Shown: one piece after another, positions 53,567 to 61,005 of the stretch
Numbering within the stretch: position 1 is the stretch's first letter
Layout of the letters: every line of letters starts with the position of its first letter
Source: an uncultured Collinsella sp.
Lineage (GTDB): Bacteria > Actinomycetota > Coriobacteriia > Coriobacteriales > Coriobacteriaceae
Assembly (NCBI GenBank): GCA_937943045.1
Contig: CALEBN010000043.1
Location: 1 to 64,000 of the forward strand
Direction: 5' to 3'
DNA length: 64,000 nucleotides
Program-made: the position numbers and the translations under genes
The notes under the pieces: model-generated
What the model was told of the DNA's origin: nothing
The model's input: the letters and a program-made list of their open reading frames with translations, nothing else
The model's database searches: none

Positions 53567-54630
53567 GAGCTCACGCCCTCCTGAGCGCTAATTCTAAGTT
53601 GGATGTATTCGACCTTATCGCCGATCTGCTCGTCGGCATTGTTGTACAGCGCCGAGCAGATGGCGGTGTCGCTGGAGGACATGTCAGACGAAACCGTGGG
53701 GGCTTCGGCGGCACTCTTGCCGTTTGCCGCGCCATAGAAGTAGTTCGCTTTATGCTCGTTCATGTCCGCTTGCAGAGCACCGTAGTCAGACTTCTCGTCT
53801 CCCGCCGAGGCAAACAGATTCTTGTAGTAATTCGTGTTGCCCGTAAGGACAAAGTTCTGGAAGTACTCCGGCCATACCCAGTACAGCGTGACGGGAACAG
53901 GCTGGTTCGTTGGATTGGCCACATTCCCGTCTTTACAAAATTCTTTCTTTTGAATCGTGATTTGGCTGTTCGTCACACGATTCGAGTAATACCCGTTCTT
54001 GCAGCTCGTAAAGAACAGTAAGTGGCCTTTGATCAAGCCAAGGAGCGCCTCCGCCTCGGGCGCCAGCGTTCCCCCGTCCCCAACAACGCCAACAATGTTC
54101 GTGACCTTAAGCAAGCGCGACAGATTGATCGTGACCCCGTCCAGGTCACTCACCAGCGGCTTCACCGTAAATGTAATCTTGCCGCGAGCACCCGGGTACA
54201 GAGAGCCCGCGGTCTCGTTGTTCAGGTTGGAGCCGAGCGTTACCGTCATGGCGTCGGTCGTATCCAAGCCATCGATGGCATGCTTTTCCTCGGGCGTGCG
54301 CTCGGAGCGCTCGTAATAGCCCACGTGCGTACCGGACTCACCCTCGCCCGCGGCGGTCAGCGTGTACCGATCCGCCTTCGCCCCGATCGTACTCCCCGTG
54401 GCGCTCACTCGGTTATTCGCGGCAAACCAGGCCAGGCATGCAAAGATGGCAACGATGGCAGCCAGCACAAACAGACCGCTCACCAGGAAATCCTTCCAGA
54501 AATCCTTGAGGGTCCGCACGTGCTCGTCGGCAGCTTGGCGGTACTCGGCCGCCGTCTTGTGCTGCTGAAGCTCGCTATGTCGGTCCATGCCACTCATCGC
54601 TTGCGTTTGCCCTGCTTGCGGGCGTGCCAT
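53563..54630 (-). CDS. TasA-like membrane-anchored exported protein, first of the giant-protein operon
   Basis: 355 residues from the ATG at 54628-54630 (GGAAAAGG before it). Alternatives are an ATG at 54597 and a much longer frame to 54747 whose first 39 residues look non-coding. Membrane helix 48-70, followed by AWFAANNRVSATGSTIGA, a pattern shared with TasA-like SipW substrates. A beta-rich domain with a long polar insert follows. It opens a four-gene operon ending at the terminator at 40954. Confidence 0.62.
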   Translation of the reverse strand: MARPQAGQTQAMSGMDRHSELQQHKTAAEYRQAADEHVRTLKDFWKDFLVSGLFVLAAIVAIFACLAWFAANNRVSATGSTIGAKADRYTLTAAGEGESGTHVGYYERSERTPEEKHAIDGLDTTDAMTVTLGSNLNNETAGSLYPGARGKITFTVKPLVSDLDGVTINLSRLLKVTNIVGVVGDGGTLAPEAEALLGLIKGHLLFFTSCKNGYYSNRVTNSQITIQKKEFCKDGNVANPTNQPVPVTLYWVWPEYFQNFVLTGNTNYYKNLFASAGDEKSDYGALQADMNEHKANYFYGAANGKSAAEAPTVSSDMSSSDTAICSALYNNADEQIGDKVEYIQLRISAQEGVSS

Positions 54631-54776
54631 CCTTTTCCGCTCGGTCGCGTTTATCCATTGTTCGCAGGTAGAGAATTCAGGCAGAATACAACACCATACG
54701 ATAAGGTAAAAGAATAGCATTGACCTGCGGTTTGCTCCACAACGCAAGCCTTAATGATGTCTTAAAAGTCAAACCC

Positions 54777-54843
54777 TTGGTGCGAGGGGTCAGGTCACTT
54801 CGCACCAACATGGTGCAAACAAACCTGACCCCCTTTGCACCAA
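54777..54843. repeat. Paired GGGGTCAGGT palindromic repeat
   Basis: TTGGTGCGAGGGGTCAGGT reads forward; a second copy (TGCAAAGGGGGTCAGGTTTG) reads on the reverse strand, giving an inverted pair with TTGGTG/CACCAA ends. It resembles REP-type palindromes with GGGGTCAG heads. Confidence 0.7.
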
Positions 54844-54882
54844 TCCGCAGCACCGGGCAGCGGACACACGGCGTGCCGCCCC

Positions 54883-56187
54883 TTAACACCCCAACGCGCG
54901 CACGGGTATCACGTAGATACCGTCCTCGACCTCGCGGGCGTACTCACCCACCCCCACAATCACGGCCATAAACTCCGGTTCGCGTGTGCGTGAACGAGGA
55001 TTTCCACAGACCTTCTTGCGAACGCGCTTGAGGCTCTCGACGCCGGCGCTCGCTTTATCTTCACTCACCTTAATCTCAAAGGCGGCCCACCGTCCGTCGG
55101 CTAGCTGCACGATAGCATCGCACTCAAGGCCCGAATCGTCGCGATAATAGCGCACGGGCGTGCTATCCAGCAGGTCGAGCGAACGTGCGTAGACCGAAAG
55201 GTCGCGTATGACCAAATTCTCAAACACCAGACCAAATGTCTGCCAGTCGGCAAGCAGCGCCTGCGAGGACATACCTAGCAAGGCGCAAGCAAGGCTCGGA
55301 TCTGCCAGATAGCGCTTGGGCTTGACGGTAAAGCGCCGTTTGTCGCGCGCGGCGGGAACCCAACCGGGGACCTCCTCGAGAATAAACATGCCTTTGAGGG
55401 CATCCAGGTACCTGCGCACCTTGGTCTCATCGGCAAACGCTGCGGGTTCCTCCTCGGCACCGAACATATCCATAAGAATCGTTTTATACGTGGTTGCCTG
55501 TCCCAGATTGCGCGCGATCGATGCGGAGACTCGACGAGCAATATCGGGGTCGAGACCGACCGCCGGGAAGCTGCTCGAAAACGTGGTGTTGAGATATTCG
55601 CGGGCGATGAGCTGGGCGTCAGCCGAAACCATATCGATCGCCTCGGGCCAGCCGCCGCGGCAAGCGGCTTCGACAAGCCCCGGTGTATCGCCATCGCACC
55701 GGCAGGGCTCAAAACGATGCTCAAACAAGCCCGCCAGGCTCACCTTGCCGTTGGACTCACCTGTCTCGGCAAGCGTCATGGGGTGCATGCGGACGCGGCC
55801 GATGCGGCCAGCTCCGCTATGCGCGGGCGCCTCCGCCTTTGAGCCAAACGCGGGCGTGGCGGAACCCGTGAGGATATAGGCGCCGCGCGTACCCCGGGTG
55901 CGGTCAACCTCGTGTCTAACGTAGTCCCAAATCTGGGGAACGCGCTGCCACTCATCGATAATATGCGGACGGTCTCCCAGCAACATCATCGCCGGGTCGG
56001 CACGCGCGAGGTCGAGATTCTCGTCGACATACGAGGCGGACGCCCCGTGCTCGAGCGCGGCCCACGTCTTGCCGCACCACTTGGTGCCCGCAATCTCGAC
56101 CGCTCCAAAGACACGAAGGTAGCGCTCGATTTGCGCATCCACGATACGTGGGATGTATCCGTCCCGATGTAGCCTCTCGCCTGCCAT
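54883..56187 (-). CDS. AAA_14/DUF4143 ATPase
   Basis: 434 residues. An N-terminal ATPase domain with the Walker A variant GTKWCGKTWAA (about 34-44), a Walker B in HIIDEWQRV and sensor ILTGSATP. A C-terminal DUF4143 domain (about 215-400) has the nuclease-like ECDAIVQLADGRWAAFEIKVS with Asp/Glu/Lys of a PD-(D/E)xK-type fold. Such proteins are widespread and frequently duplicated in gut anaerobes, with unknown function; toxin-antitoxin or phage-defence roles have been suggested for relatives. Single gene, preceded by a 23-bp phased repeat. Confidence 0.88.
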   Translation of the reverse strand: MAGERLHRDGYIPRIVDAQIERYLRVFGAVEIAGTKWCGKTWAALEHGASASYVDENLDLARADPAMMLLGDRPHIIDEWQRVPQIWDYVRHEVDRTRGTRGAYILTGSATPAFGSKAEAPAHSGAGRIGRVRMHPMTLAETGESNGKVSLAGLFEHRFEPCRCDGDTPGLVEAACRGGWPEAIDMVSADAQLIAREYLNTTFSSSFPAVGLDPDIARRVSASIARNLGQATTYKTILMDMFGAEEEPAAFADETKVRRYLDALKGMFILEEVPGWVPAARDKRRFTVKPKRYLADPSLACALLGMSSQALLADWQTFGLVFENLVIRDLSVYARSLDLLDSTPVRYYRDDSGLECDAIVQLADGRWAAFEIKVSEDKASAGVESLKRVRKKVCGNPRSRTREPEFMAVIVGVGEYAREVEDGIYVIPVRALGC

Positions 56188-56246
56188 GAGCCACCCCCGC
56201 AGATTTCCAGTTCCTGCTTTCTGATTCTTCTATTCCACTGTAGCAA

Positions 56247-56327
56247 ATTCGGATTTTCGGGTGGTTGCGATTCGGATTTTCGTGTTCAGAAAATTCGGAT
56301 TTTCGGATGCTCAAGATTCGGATTTTC
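56247..56327. repeat. Four 12-bp motifs at exactly 23-bp spacing
   Basis: ATTCGGATTTTC occurs identically at 56247, 56270, 56293 and 56316. The 11 bases between copies differ. The block ends 60 bases from the start of the AAA_14/DUF4143 gene. Iteron-like operator for that gene is the simplest reading. Confidence 0.92.
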
Positions 56328-56359
56328 TGAACCCGCTGGTCAGAGGCACTCTTATCGAC

Positions 56360-56395
56360 AAAAAGGCGGGGAGCACCGATACGGCACTCCCCGCC
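56360..56395 (-). terminator. Intrinsic terminator of the OYE-type reductase gene
   Basis: On the reverse strand GGCGGGGAG and CTCCCCGCC form a hairpin followed by TTTTT, 27 bases after the stop. Confidence 0.9.
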
Positions 56396-56421
56396 CACTC
56401 AATACGCGATGGCTTTCTCGG

Positions 56422-58452
56422 CTACAGCTCGTTGGCCGCGTGATACGCCGTGCGAATGGCGCTCGCAATATCGGCGGTGCGCTCGCCCGAGCAGTCGCCC
56501 ACGCAGGTCACGGGCACCGTCACGCCATCCAGGTCAAACGCGTTGGCCTTGGAGCCCACGGCCATCACCACGTAATCGCAGGCGATCTTCACCGGCTCCT
56601 CGGCGCCGTCCTCGGCAGTGCGCACGGCCTCCACGCCCTCGTCGGTAATGGCGGTCAGGCGGGTCTTCACGTGCTGCTCCACGTTGTGCTCGGCAAAGTC
56701 GCTCATGATCAGCGGCAGAATGGTCTCGGACTCGCCCGCGGCAATCTTGTCGAGCATCTCCACGATCGCCACCTCGCAGCCGTGCTGCAGCAGGTACTCG
56801 GCAGTCTCGGTGCCCACCAGGCCGCCGCCAATGACGGCGACGCGGCCCGTAAGCTCCACCTTGCCGGCCAGCACGTCCCAGCTCGAGACGACCTTGTCCG
56901 AATCGGCACCCGGAACGGGAATGACCACGTCGTGCGCGCCCACGGCCACAATCGCGGCGTCGGCGGCGTTGAGGTCCTCGGCGGTAGCGGCATGGTTGAG
57001 CTCGACCTTCACGCCCAGGCCAGGCAGAATCTTCTCGTAGTACTCGACCGAGCGCATGATCTCGTCCTTGCGCGGAGGCGCAGCCGCCAGCACAATCTGG
57101 CCGCCCAGATGATCGCTCGCCTCGTAAACGGTCACGTCGTAGCCGCGCTTGGCCGCCACGCGCGCGGCCTCCAGGCCGGCGATGCCGCCGCCCACCACGG
57201 CAATCTTCTTGTCGCCCTCGCCTGGCTTAATGGCGATAGTCGCCTCGTCGCCGTTCTCGGCATTGAGAACGCACGAGATGTACTTGCGGTTTTGAATCGC
57301 GTCGACGCAACCCTTGTTGCAGTTGAGGCACTCGCGGATGGGCTCACCCGTGGCGGCCTTCAGCGCAATGTCGGGGTCGCACATGAGCGAGCGGCCGTAG
57401 GCGATGATGTCGGCCGCGCCGTCTTCCAGGATCTTCTCACCGGCCTCGACCGAGACAACACGGCCCACGGTTGCCACCGGCACGGAGACCAGGGCTTTGA
57501 CGCGCTCGGCCACCGGCAGCGTCCAGTTGTAGGGCATGGCGCCCATGGGCGGAATGGTGTCGCCCATGTTGCCGGTGTGGTTTGCCTGTGCGACCTGGAT
57601 CATGTCGATGCCCGCGCCCTCGAGCAGCTTGGCAAACTTGCAGGCCTCGTCGGGCTGCAGGCCGCCCTTGCCGCGCGGCGTGCCGTCGGGGTTCTCCATA
57701 ATCACGGGGAGCTTGTACTCCACCATCAGCTGCGGCGCGGCTTCCTTAATGGCGGCGACGACCTCGAGCGCATAGCGAACACGGTTCTCGAACGAGCCGC
57801 CGTACTCGTCGGTGCGCTGGTTGAGGATGGCCGAGCACAGCGAACCCACCAGGCGGTCGCCGTGGACCTCGATGGCGTCAATCCCGGCCTGCTGCGCGCG
57901 GGCGGCCGAGGCAGCGATGGCCTCCTTGATCTGGGTGAGCTGCTCTACGCTCGCCTCGTTCACAAAGTGCTGCATGTCATGGTGCAGCTTGGCGTATGCC
58001 TGCTTGCGGATCTCGTTGGACTCGGCCATCTTGGCGGCAAAGGTCTCCTCGTCGCCGGCGGCCTTGGCCTCCTGCGCGACCTTGGCGGCAGCCATGGATC
58101 CCATGACCATACGGCCGACACCGGGCACGTCGTACTCGGGGTGGAACAGTTGCAGCGCAACCTTGGCACCGTGCTTGTGGACGGCATCGGCCAGCGCCTT
58201 AAACGTGGGGATCTGGGCGTCGGTCGCCAGCTTGGGCGTGGGGCTTGCGGTCATAACGGGAGCGACGTCGCCGATGACGATGTAGCTCACGCCGCCACGG
58301 GCCAGGCGCTCGTAAAAAGCCAGGCTGCGCTCGCCAATGGAGCCGTCGCGCTCCTCGTAGCCGGTGGTCAGCGGCGGGAACATAATGCGGTTCTTGAGCT
58401 CAAGGGGGCCAACCGTAATGGGCTGGAGCAGTTTGGATGCAGGTGCGGTCAT
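56422..58452 (-). CDS. Old-yellow-enzyme-type NADH:flavin oxidoreductase (2,4-dienoyl-CoA reductase-like)
   Basis: 676 residues from the ATG at 58450-58452 (GAGAGGA upstream); an ATG two codons earlier is possible. N-terminal FMN barrel (about 8-345) with LLQPITVGPLELKNRIM, then CLNCNKGC...C (about 350-370) for a [4Fe-4S] cluster, and a FAD/NAD domain with VVGGGIAGLEAA and IGGGLVGTETAE. Family members reduce enoates, trimethylamine or bile-acid intermediates (BaiCD/BaiH). The substrate is not identifiable. In barrel motifs HGDRLVG replaces the usual HGAHGYL, so the catalytic loop is unusual. Confidence 0.9.
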   Translation of the reverse strand: MTAPASKLLQPITVGPLELKNRIMFPPLTTGYEERDGSIGERSLAFYERLARGGVSYIVIGDVAPVMTASPTPKLATDAQIPTFKALADAVHKHGAKVALQLFHPEYDVPGVGRMVMGSMAAAKVAQEAKAAGDEETFAAKMAESNEIRKQAYAKLHHDMQHFVNEASVEQLTQIKEAIAASAARAQQAGIDAIEVHGDRLVGSLCSAILNQRTDEYGGSFENRVRYALEVVAAIKEAAPQLMVEYKLPVIMENPDGTPRGKGGLQPDEACKFAKLLEGAGIDMIQVAQANHTGNMGDTIPPMGAMPYNWTLPVAERVKALVSVPVATVGRVVSVEAGEKILEDGAADIIAYGRSLMCDPDIALKAATGEPIRECLNCNKGCVDAIQNRKYISCVLNAENGDEATIAIKPGEGDKKIAVVGGGIAGLEAARVAAKRGYDVTVYEASDHLGGQIVLAAAPPRKDEIMRSVEYYEKILPGLGVKVELNHAATAEDLNAADAAIVAVGAHDVVIPVPGADSDKVVSSWDVLAGKVELTGRVAVIGGGLVGTETAEYLLQHGCEVAIVEMLDKIAAGESETILPLIMSDFAEHNVEQHVKTRLTAITDEGVEAVRTAEDGAEEPVKIACDYVVMAVGSKANAFDLDGVTVPVTCVGDCSGERTADIASAIRTAYHAANEL

Positions 58453-58593
58453 GGACATTCCTCTCTTGTAGGCGCGGCGGCGATGATGCCGCGTAGTTGT
58501 CTAGAGGATATGGCATGGGAATACAACAGCGCAACGGAAATCGGCGGATAGCAGGTGGCGGCAGGTGGATGGGGCGAGGCGGCCCGTCGGTTG

Positions 58594-58972
58594 GTCTCAA
58601 TCTGCAACATCTACAGGCCAAAATCTGACCCACCTGTTACAGATCGAGACGTTCCTCTCGACCCATCCTCAACAATCTAGGTCTGTAACAGCTAGGCCCA
58701 CTTTTGGCCCCTACCTGTTACAGATCGAGACAATAGGAACCATCCCAACAAAACGTCTCAATCTGTAACATCTATCGACCAAAACCGGCCCTAGGCGTTA
58801 CAGATCGAGACAAACCAAACCCGCCTGCTAGAAAATCTCAATCTGTAACAGCTGCTCGGCAAAATCCGTCCCTCGTGTTACAGATTTAGACAAACGGGAC
58901 CCAACCCACCGGTATATCTCGATCTGTAACACCTAGCCGCCCAAATCGGGTCTAGATGTTACAGATCGAGAT
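58594..58972. repeat. Array of five 57-nt hairpins with an 80-81 bp period
   Basis: Units 58594-58650, 58675-58731, 58755-58811, 58835-58891 and 58916-58972. Each has 16-base arms GTCTCRATCTGTAACA/TGTTACAGATCGAGAC, a 25-base variable loop, and variable spacers of 23-24 bases. The left arm of unit 2 is degenerate. Loops often contain an extra short stem with an AAAA-type apex. No ORF fits. Three more units flank the AAA ATPase at 5812-5868, 7153-7209 and 7234-7290. The rest of 58453-59060 shows nothing else. Confidence 0.93.
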
Positions 58973-59060
58973 TTTGTTTGAGAGGCCGAGAATTGGACCG
59001 AAAACACGGTCCCCAGATAACAAAAAAGCTCGCCGGCTAGGCCGACGAGCTGCAAGTTCT

Positions 59061-59137
59061 TGGTCGCGGGGGCAGGATTTGAACCTACGACCTCCGGGTT
59101 ATGAGCCCGGCGAGCTACCAGACTGCTCCACCCCGCA
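59061..59137 (-). tRNA. tRNA-fMet (CAU), initiator
   Basis: 77 bases including encoded CCA. Anticodon CAU in loop CUCAUAA; the anticodon stem ends in three G-C pairs (GGG/CCC), the initiator hallmark. Base 1 is U opposite G72 rather than a Watson-Crick pair. T-loop GUUCAAAUC. A promoter lies just upstream. Confidence 0.95.
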
Positions 59138-59168
59138 ATGTCTGGGCGCCTCATGTGCGCAAGAAAGA

Positions 59169-59197
59169 ATATTACGTGGGAGTTCGGTAAACGGCAA
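59169..59197 (-). promoter_or_regulatory. Promoter of tRNA-fMet
   Basis: On the reverse strand TTGCCG, a 17-base spacer and TAATAT, ending about 31 bases before the tRNA. Confidence 0.65.
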
Positions 59198-59334
59198 GGA
59201 AAATCTCGTAGAGCATAATTCCTTCATATTTAAAACCCCTCAGCCCATATCACCGTAACCGAATCGCAGCCAAGCGCTGTCGACGGCGCGTATACAATGG
59301 TGCGCGTCCTTTTATGCCAACACTGGGAGTAGAC

Positions 59335-60108
59335 ATGCTGCTCGCTATCGATATGGGAAACACGCAGACGGCCATGGGCCTGTTTGACGGAGACGAGCTG
59401 GTGCAGTCGTGGCGCATGCCCACCGACCGCTCCTATACCGCCGACGAGATCCATGTGCGCCTGATGGGTTTCTTTAAGATGTACGGCCTTTCGCTCGACG
59501 CGGTCGACGCGATCGCCTTTGCCGGCGTGGTGCCGCAGCTCTCGCGCGAGTGGCACGCCGTGGCCGACCGCATTGCCGCGGACGCCATCGTTATCGGGCC
59601 GCAGACGGCCGCCGTGACCAAGCTGCGTGCGGCACGCCCTCAGGCCGTGGGTGCCGATCGCGTCGCCAACGCCGTTGCGGCCGAGACCTTCTACGGCGCC
59701 CCGGCAATCGTGGTGGACTTTGGCACCGCGACCAATATCGACGTCATCAATGAGGACGGTTATTACATTGGCGGAGCGATCGCGCCGGGCATCCGCATCT
59801 CCATGGACGCGCTTGCCGCCCGTGCCGCCAAGCTCGCCAGCGTTCCGCTCGAGGCGCCGGAGCACGCCATCGGCCGCGATACCGAGGAGTGCATCAAGGT
59901 CGGCGCCGTGATGGGCGCCGCCGCCATGGCCGAGGGCCTGGTCGCGCGCATGAAGCGCGAGCTGGGCCGCGAGGATGCCACCGTTATCGCCACGGGCGGT
60001 CTCGCCGGCATCGTCGCCGATTCGACCGATGCCTTCGACGTGGTCGATGGACAGCTCACCATCAAGGGTATCTGCGAAATCTACCGCCGCATGCAGGAGC
60101 TGGGGTAA
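59335..60108 (+). CDS. coaX: Type III pantothenate kinase
   Basis: 257 residues, normal for CoaX. The ATG at 59335 has GGGAG 7 bases upstream; a longer frame to 59314 is unlikely. It phosphorylates pantothenate, the first step of coenzyme A synthesis, using the ASKHA fold: DMGNT (6-10) binds phosphate, GADRVANAVAA and VDFGTATNID (catalytic Asp) follow, then GGAIAPGI. A TATACAAT -10 lies at 59290-59297. Next in order, on the opposite strand, is a degenerate biotin ligase. A 20-bp hairpin follows downstream. Confidence 0.95.
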   Translation: MLLAIDMGNTQTAMGLFDGDELVQSWRMPTDRSYTADEIHVRLMGFFKMYGLSLDAVDAIAFAGVVPQLSREWHAVADRIAADAIVIGPQTAAVTKLRAARPQAVGADRVANAVAAETFYGAPAIVVDFGTATNIDVINEDGYYIGGAIAPGIRISMDALAARAAKLASVPLEAPEHAIGRDTEECIKVGAVMGAAAMAEGLVARMKRELGREDATVIATGGLAGIVADSTDAFDVVDGQLTIKGICEIYRRMQELG

Positions 60109-60163
60109 GACGGGGCTTAAGTCGAGCACGCCCGATGTCACAGCCCAGCAAACGTTCGCCAAG

Positions 60164-60206
60164 CCCATTCCTCAAAATCGAAATTTTTTCGATTTTGAGG
60201 AATGGG
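60164..60206. repeat. Perfect 20-bp hairpin downstream of coaX
   Basis: Arms CCCATTCCTCAAAATCGAAA and its exact complement enclose TTT. It could stop coaX transcription, but no U-run follows outside the stem. Confidence 0.85.
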
Positions 60207-60234
60207 ACCGAGATGCCGCCCCACAGTCACGCAA

Positions 60235-60269
60235 AAGCCCTCCCCGGTGCAGGCCGAAGAGGGCTTCGT
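60235..60269 (-). terminator. Intrinsic terminator of the folP-folK/biotin ligase operon
   Basis: On the reverse strand GAAGCCCTC and GAGGGCTTTT pair around 16 bases, 35 bases past the stop of the biotin ligase-like gene. Confidence 0.82.
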
Positions 60270-60303
60270 TGTCATCGTTGTCTTTGAGCGCTGGCACCTC
60301 GCG

Positions 60304-61005
60304 TTATAGCCCGCGAATGCGCACGGCCTCGGGTGGAAACTCTTGCTCGCCGGCATCGGTCTTGATGGTCGCGCGACCCCAGATGTCCAGGCCCGCGAAC
60401 ACGCCCACCGCGAGCGGCAGGCCGTTGGGCGACACCGCCGCGACCTGGCGGCCCAGCAGTGGCACCATGTCGAAGTACTCGCCCAGCACGGGAGCCAGCG
60501 GACCGGCAGCACCCTGTGGCGTGTTGGCGACAACCGCCCAGGCGTCCACGCGGGTCAACACGGCGGTGGCCAATGCCTCGACCAGCGCTTCGTCAGCCAC
60601 ATCCACGCCAAGCTCGCCCAGCGCCGCGCGCTCAATATCCACCGTCACGGCACCGAACATGCCTGCGGCACCGGCGCCACCGTTGACGGCGACGCGTGCA
60701 AACGACGTTTCAAACGTGGGCGCGCCGCACACAATATCGCTCGGCCACTGAATGCCCACCTTGCCGGCAAGGCCCAGCCCCGGTGCCGCAGCCGTCCCCA
60801 CGAGCGCGTCCATCATGCCCATCGCGGCCACAAACGGCAGGCCGTGGAAGGCATGCATGTTCACGTCGGGGCGAACGACCAGCGAAAACGTCAGCGATGC
60901 ATCGCCCGCGCTCCACGCGCACCAGCCCGCGGACATGCCCTCGCGGCCCGCGTCACGCGCCGCGTCGAGCTCGGTACCGGCGGCAACAGCGTTCATCTCA
61001 ATCAT
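60304..61005 (-). CDS. Degenerate biotin-protein ligase-like protein
   Basis: 233 residues. The overall pattern is BirA catalytic plus SH3-like C-terminal domain (LGRQVAAVSPNGLPLAVGVFAG). The hallmark GRGRxGR loop is not recognisable (DAGREGMSAGW, about 18-28), and the KWPND active-site motif reads QWPSD (86-90), which loses the lysine. It immediately follows the FolP-FolK stop (the two genes abut). If it still acts, it would biotinylate carboxylases; loss of the two motifs suggests a different ligand or a non-catalytic role. Confidence 0.7.
   Translation of the reverse strand: MIEMNAVAAGTELDAARDAGREGMSAGWCAWSAGDASLTFSLVVRPDVNMHAFHGLPFVAAMGMMDALVGTAAAPGLGLAGKVGIQWPSDIVCGAPTFETSFARVAVNGGAGAAGMFGAVTVDIERAALGELGVDVADEALVEALATAVLTRVDAWAVVANTPQGAAGPLAPVLGEYFDMVPLLGRQVAAVSPNGLPLAVGVFAGLDIWGRATIKTDAGEQEFPPEAVRIRGL

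Noticed and set aside
53563..54747. Longer start for the first gene of the giant-protein operon
   Set aside because: The extra 39 residues have no ribosome site and look like intergenic translation; the ATG at 54628-54630 is preferred.
56247..56327. CRISPR array or replication origin
   Set aside because: Repeats are 12 bases and spacers 11 bases, far too short for CRISPR; no replication initiator gene or AT-rich unwinding region is nearby.
56440..58551. 703-codon forward ORF over the OYE-type reductase
   Set aside because: Mirror of a conserved reductase; no ribosome site and no family signature.
58594..58972. CRISPR array
   Set aside because: Period and spacers are suggestive, but the repeats alternate in orientation as hairpin arms, there are no cas genes, and the same units occur elsewhere in pairs.
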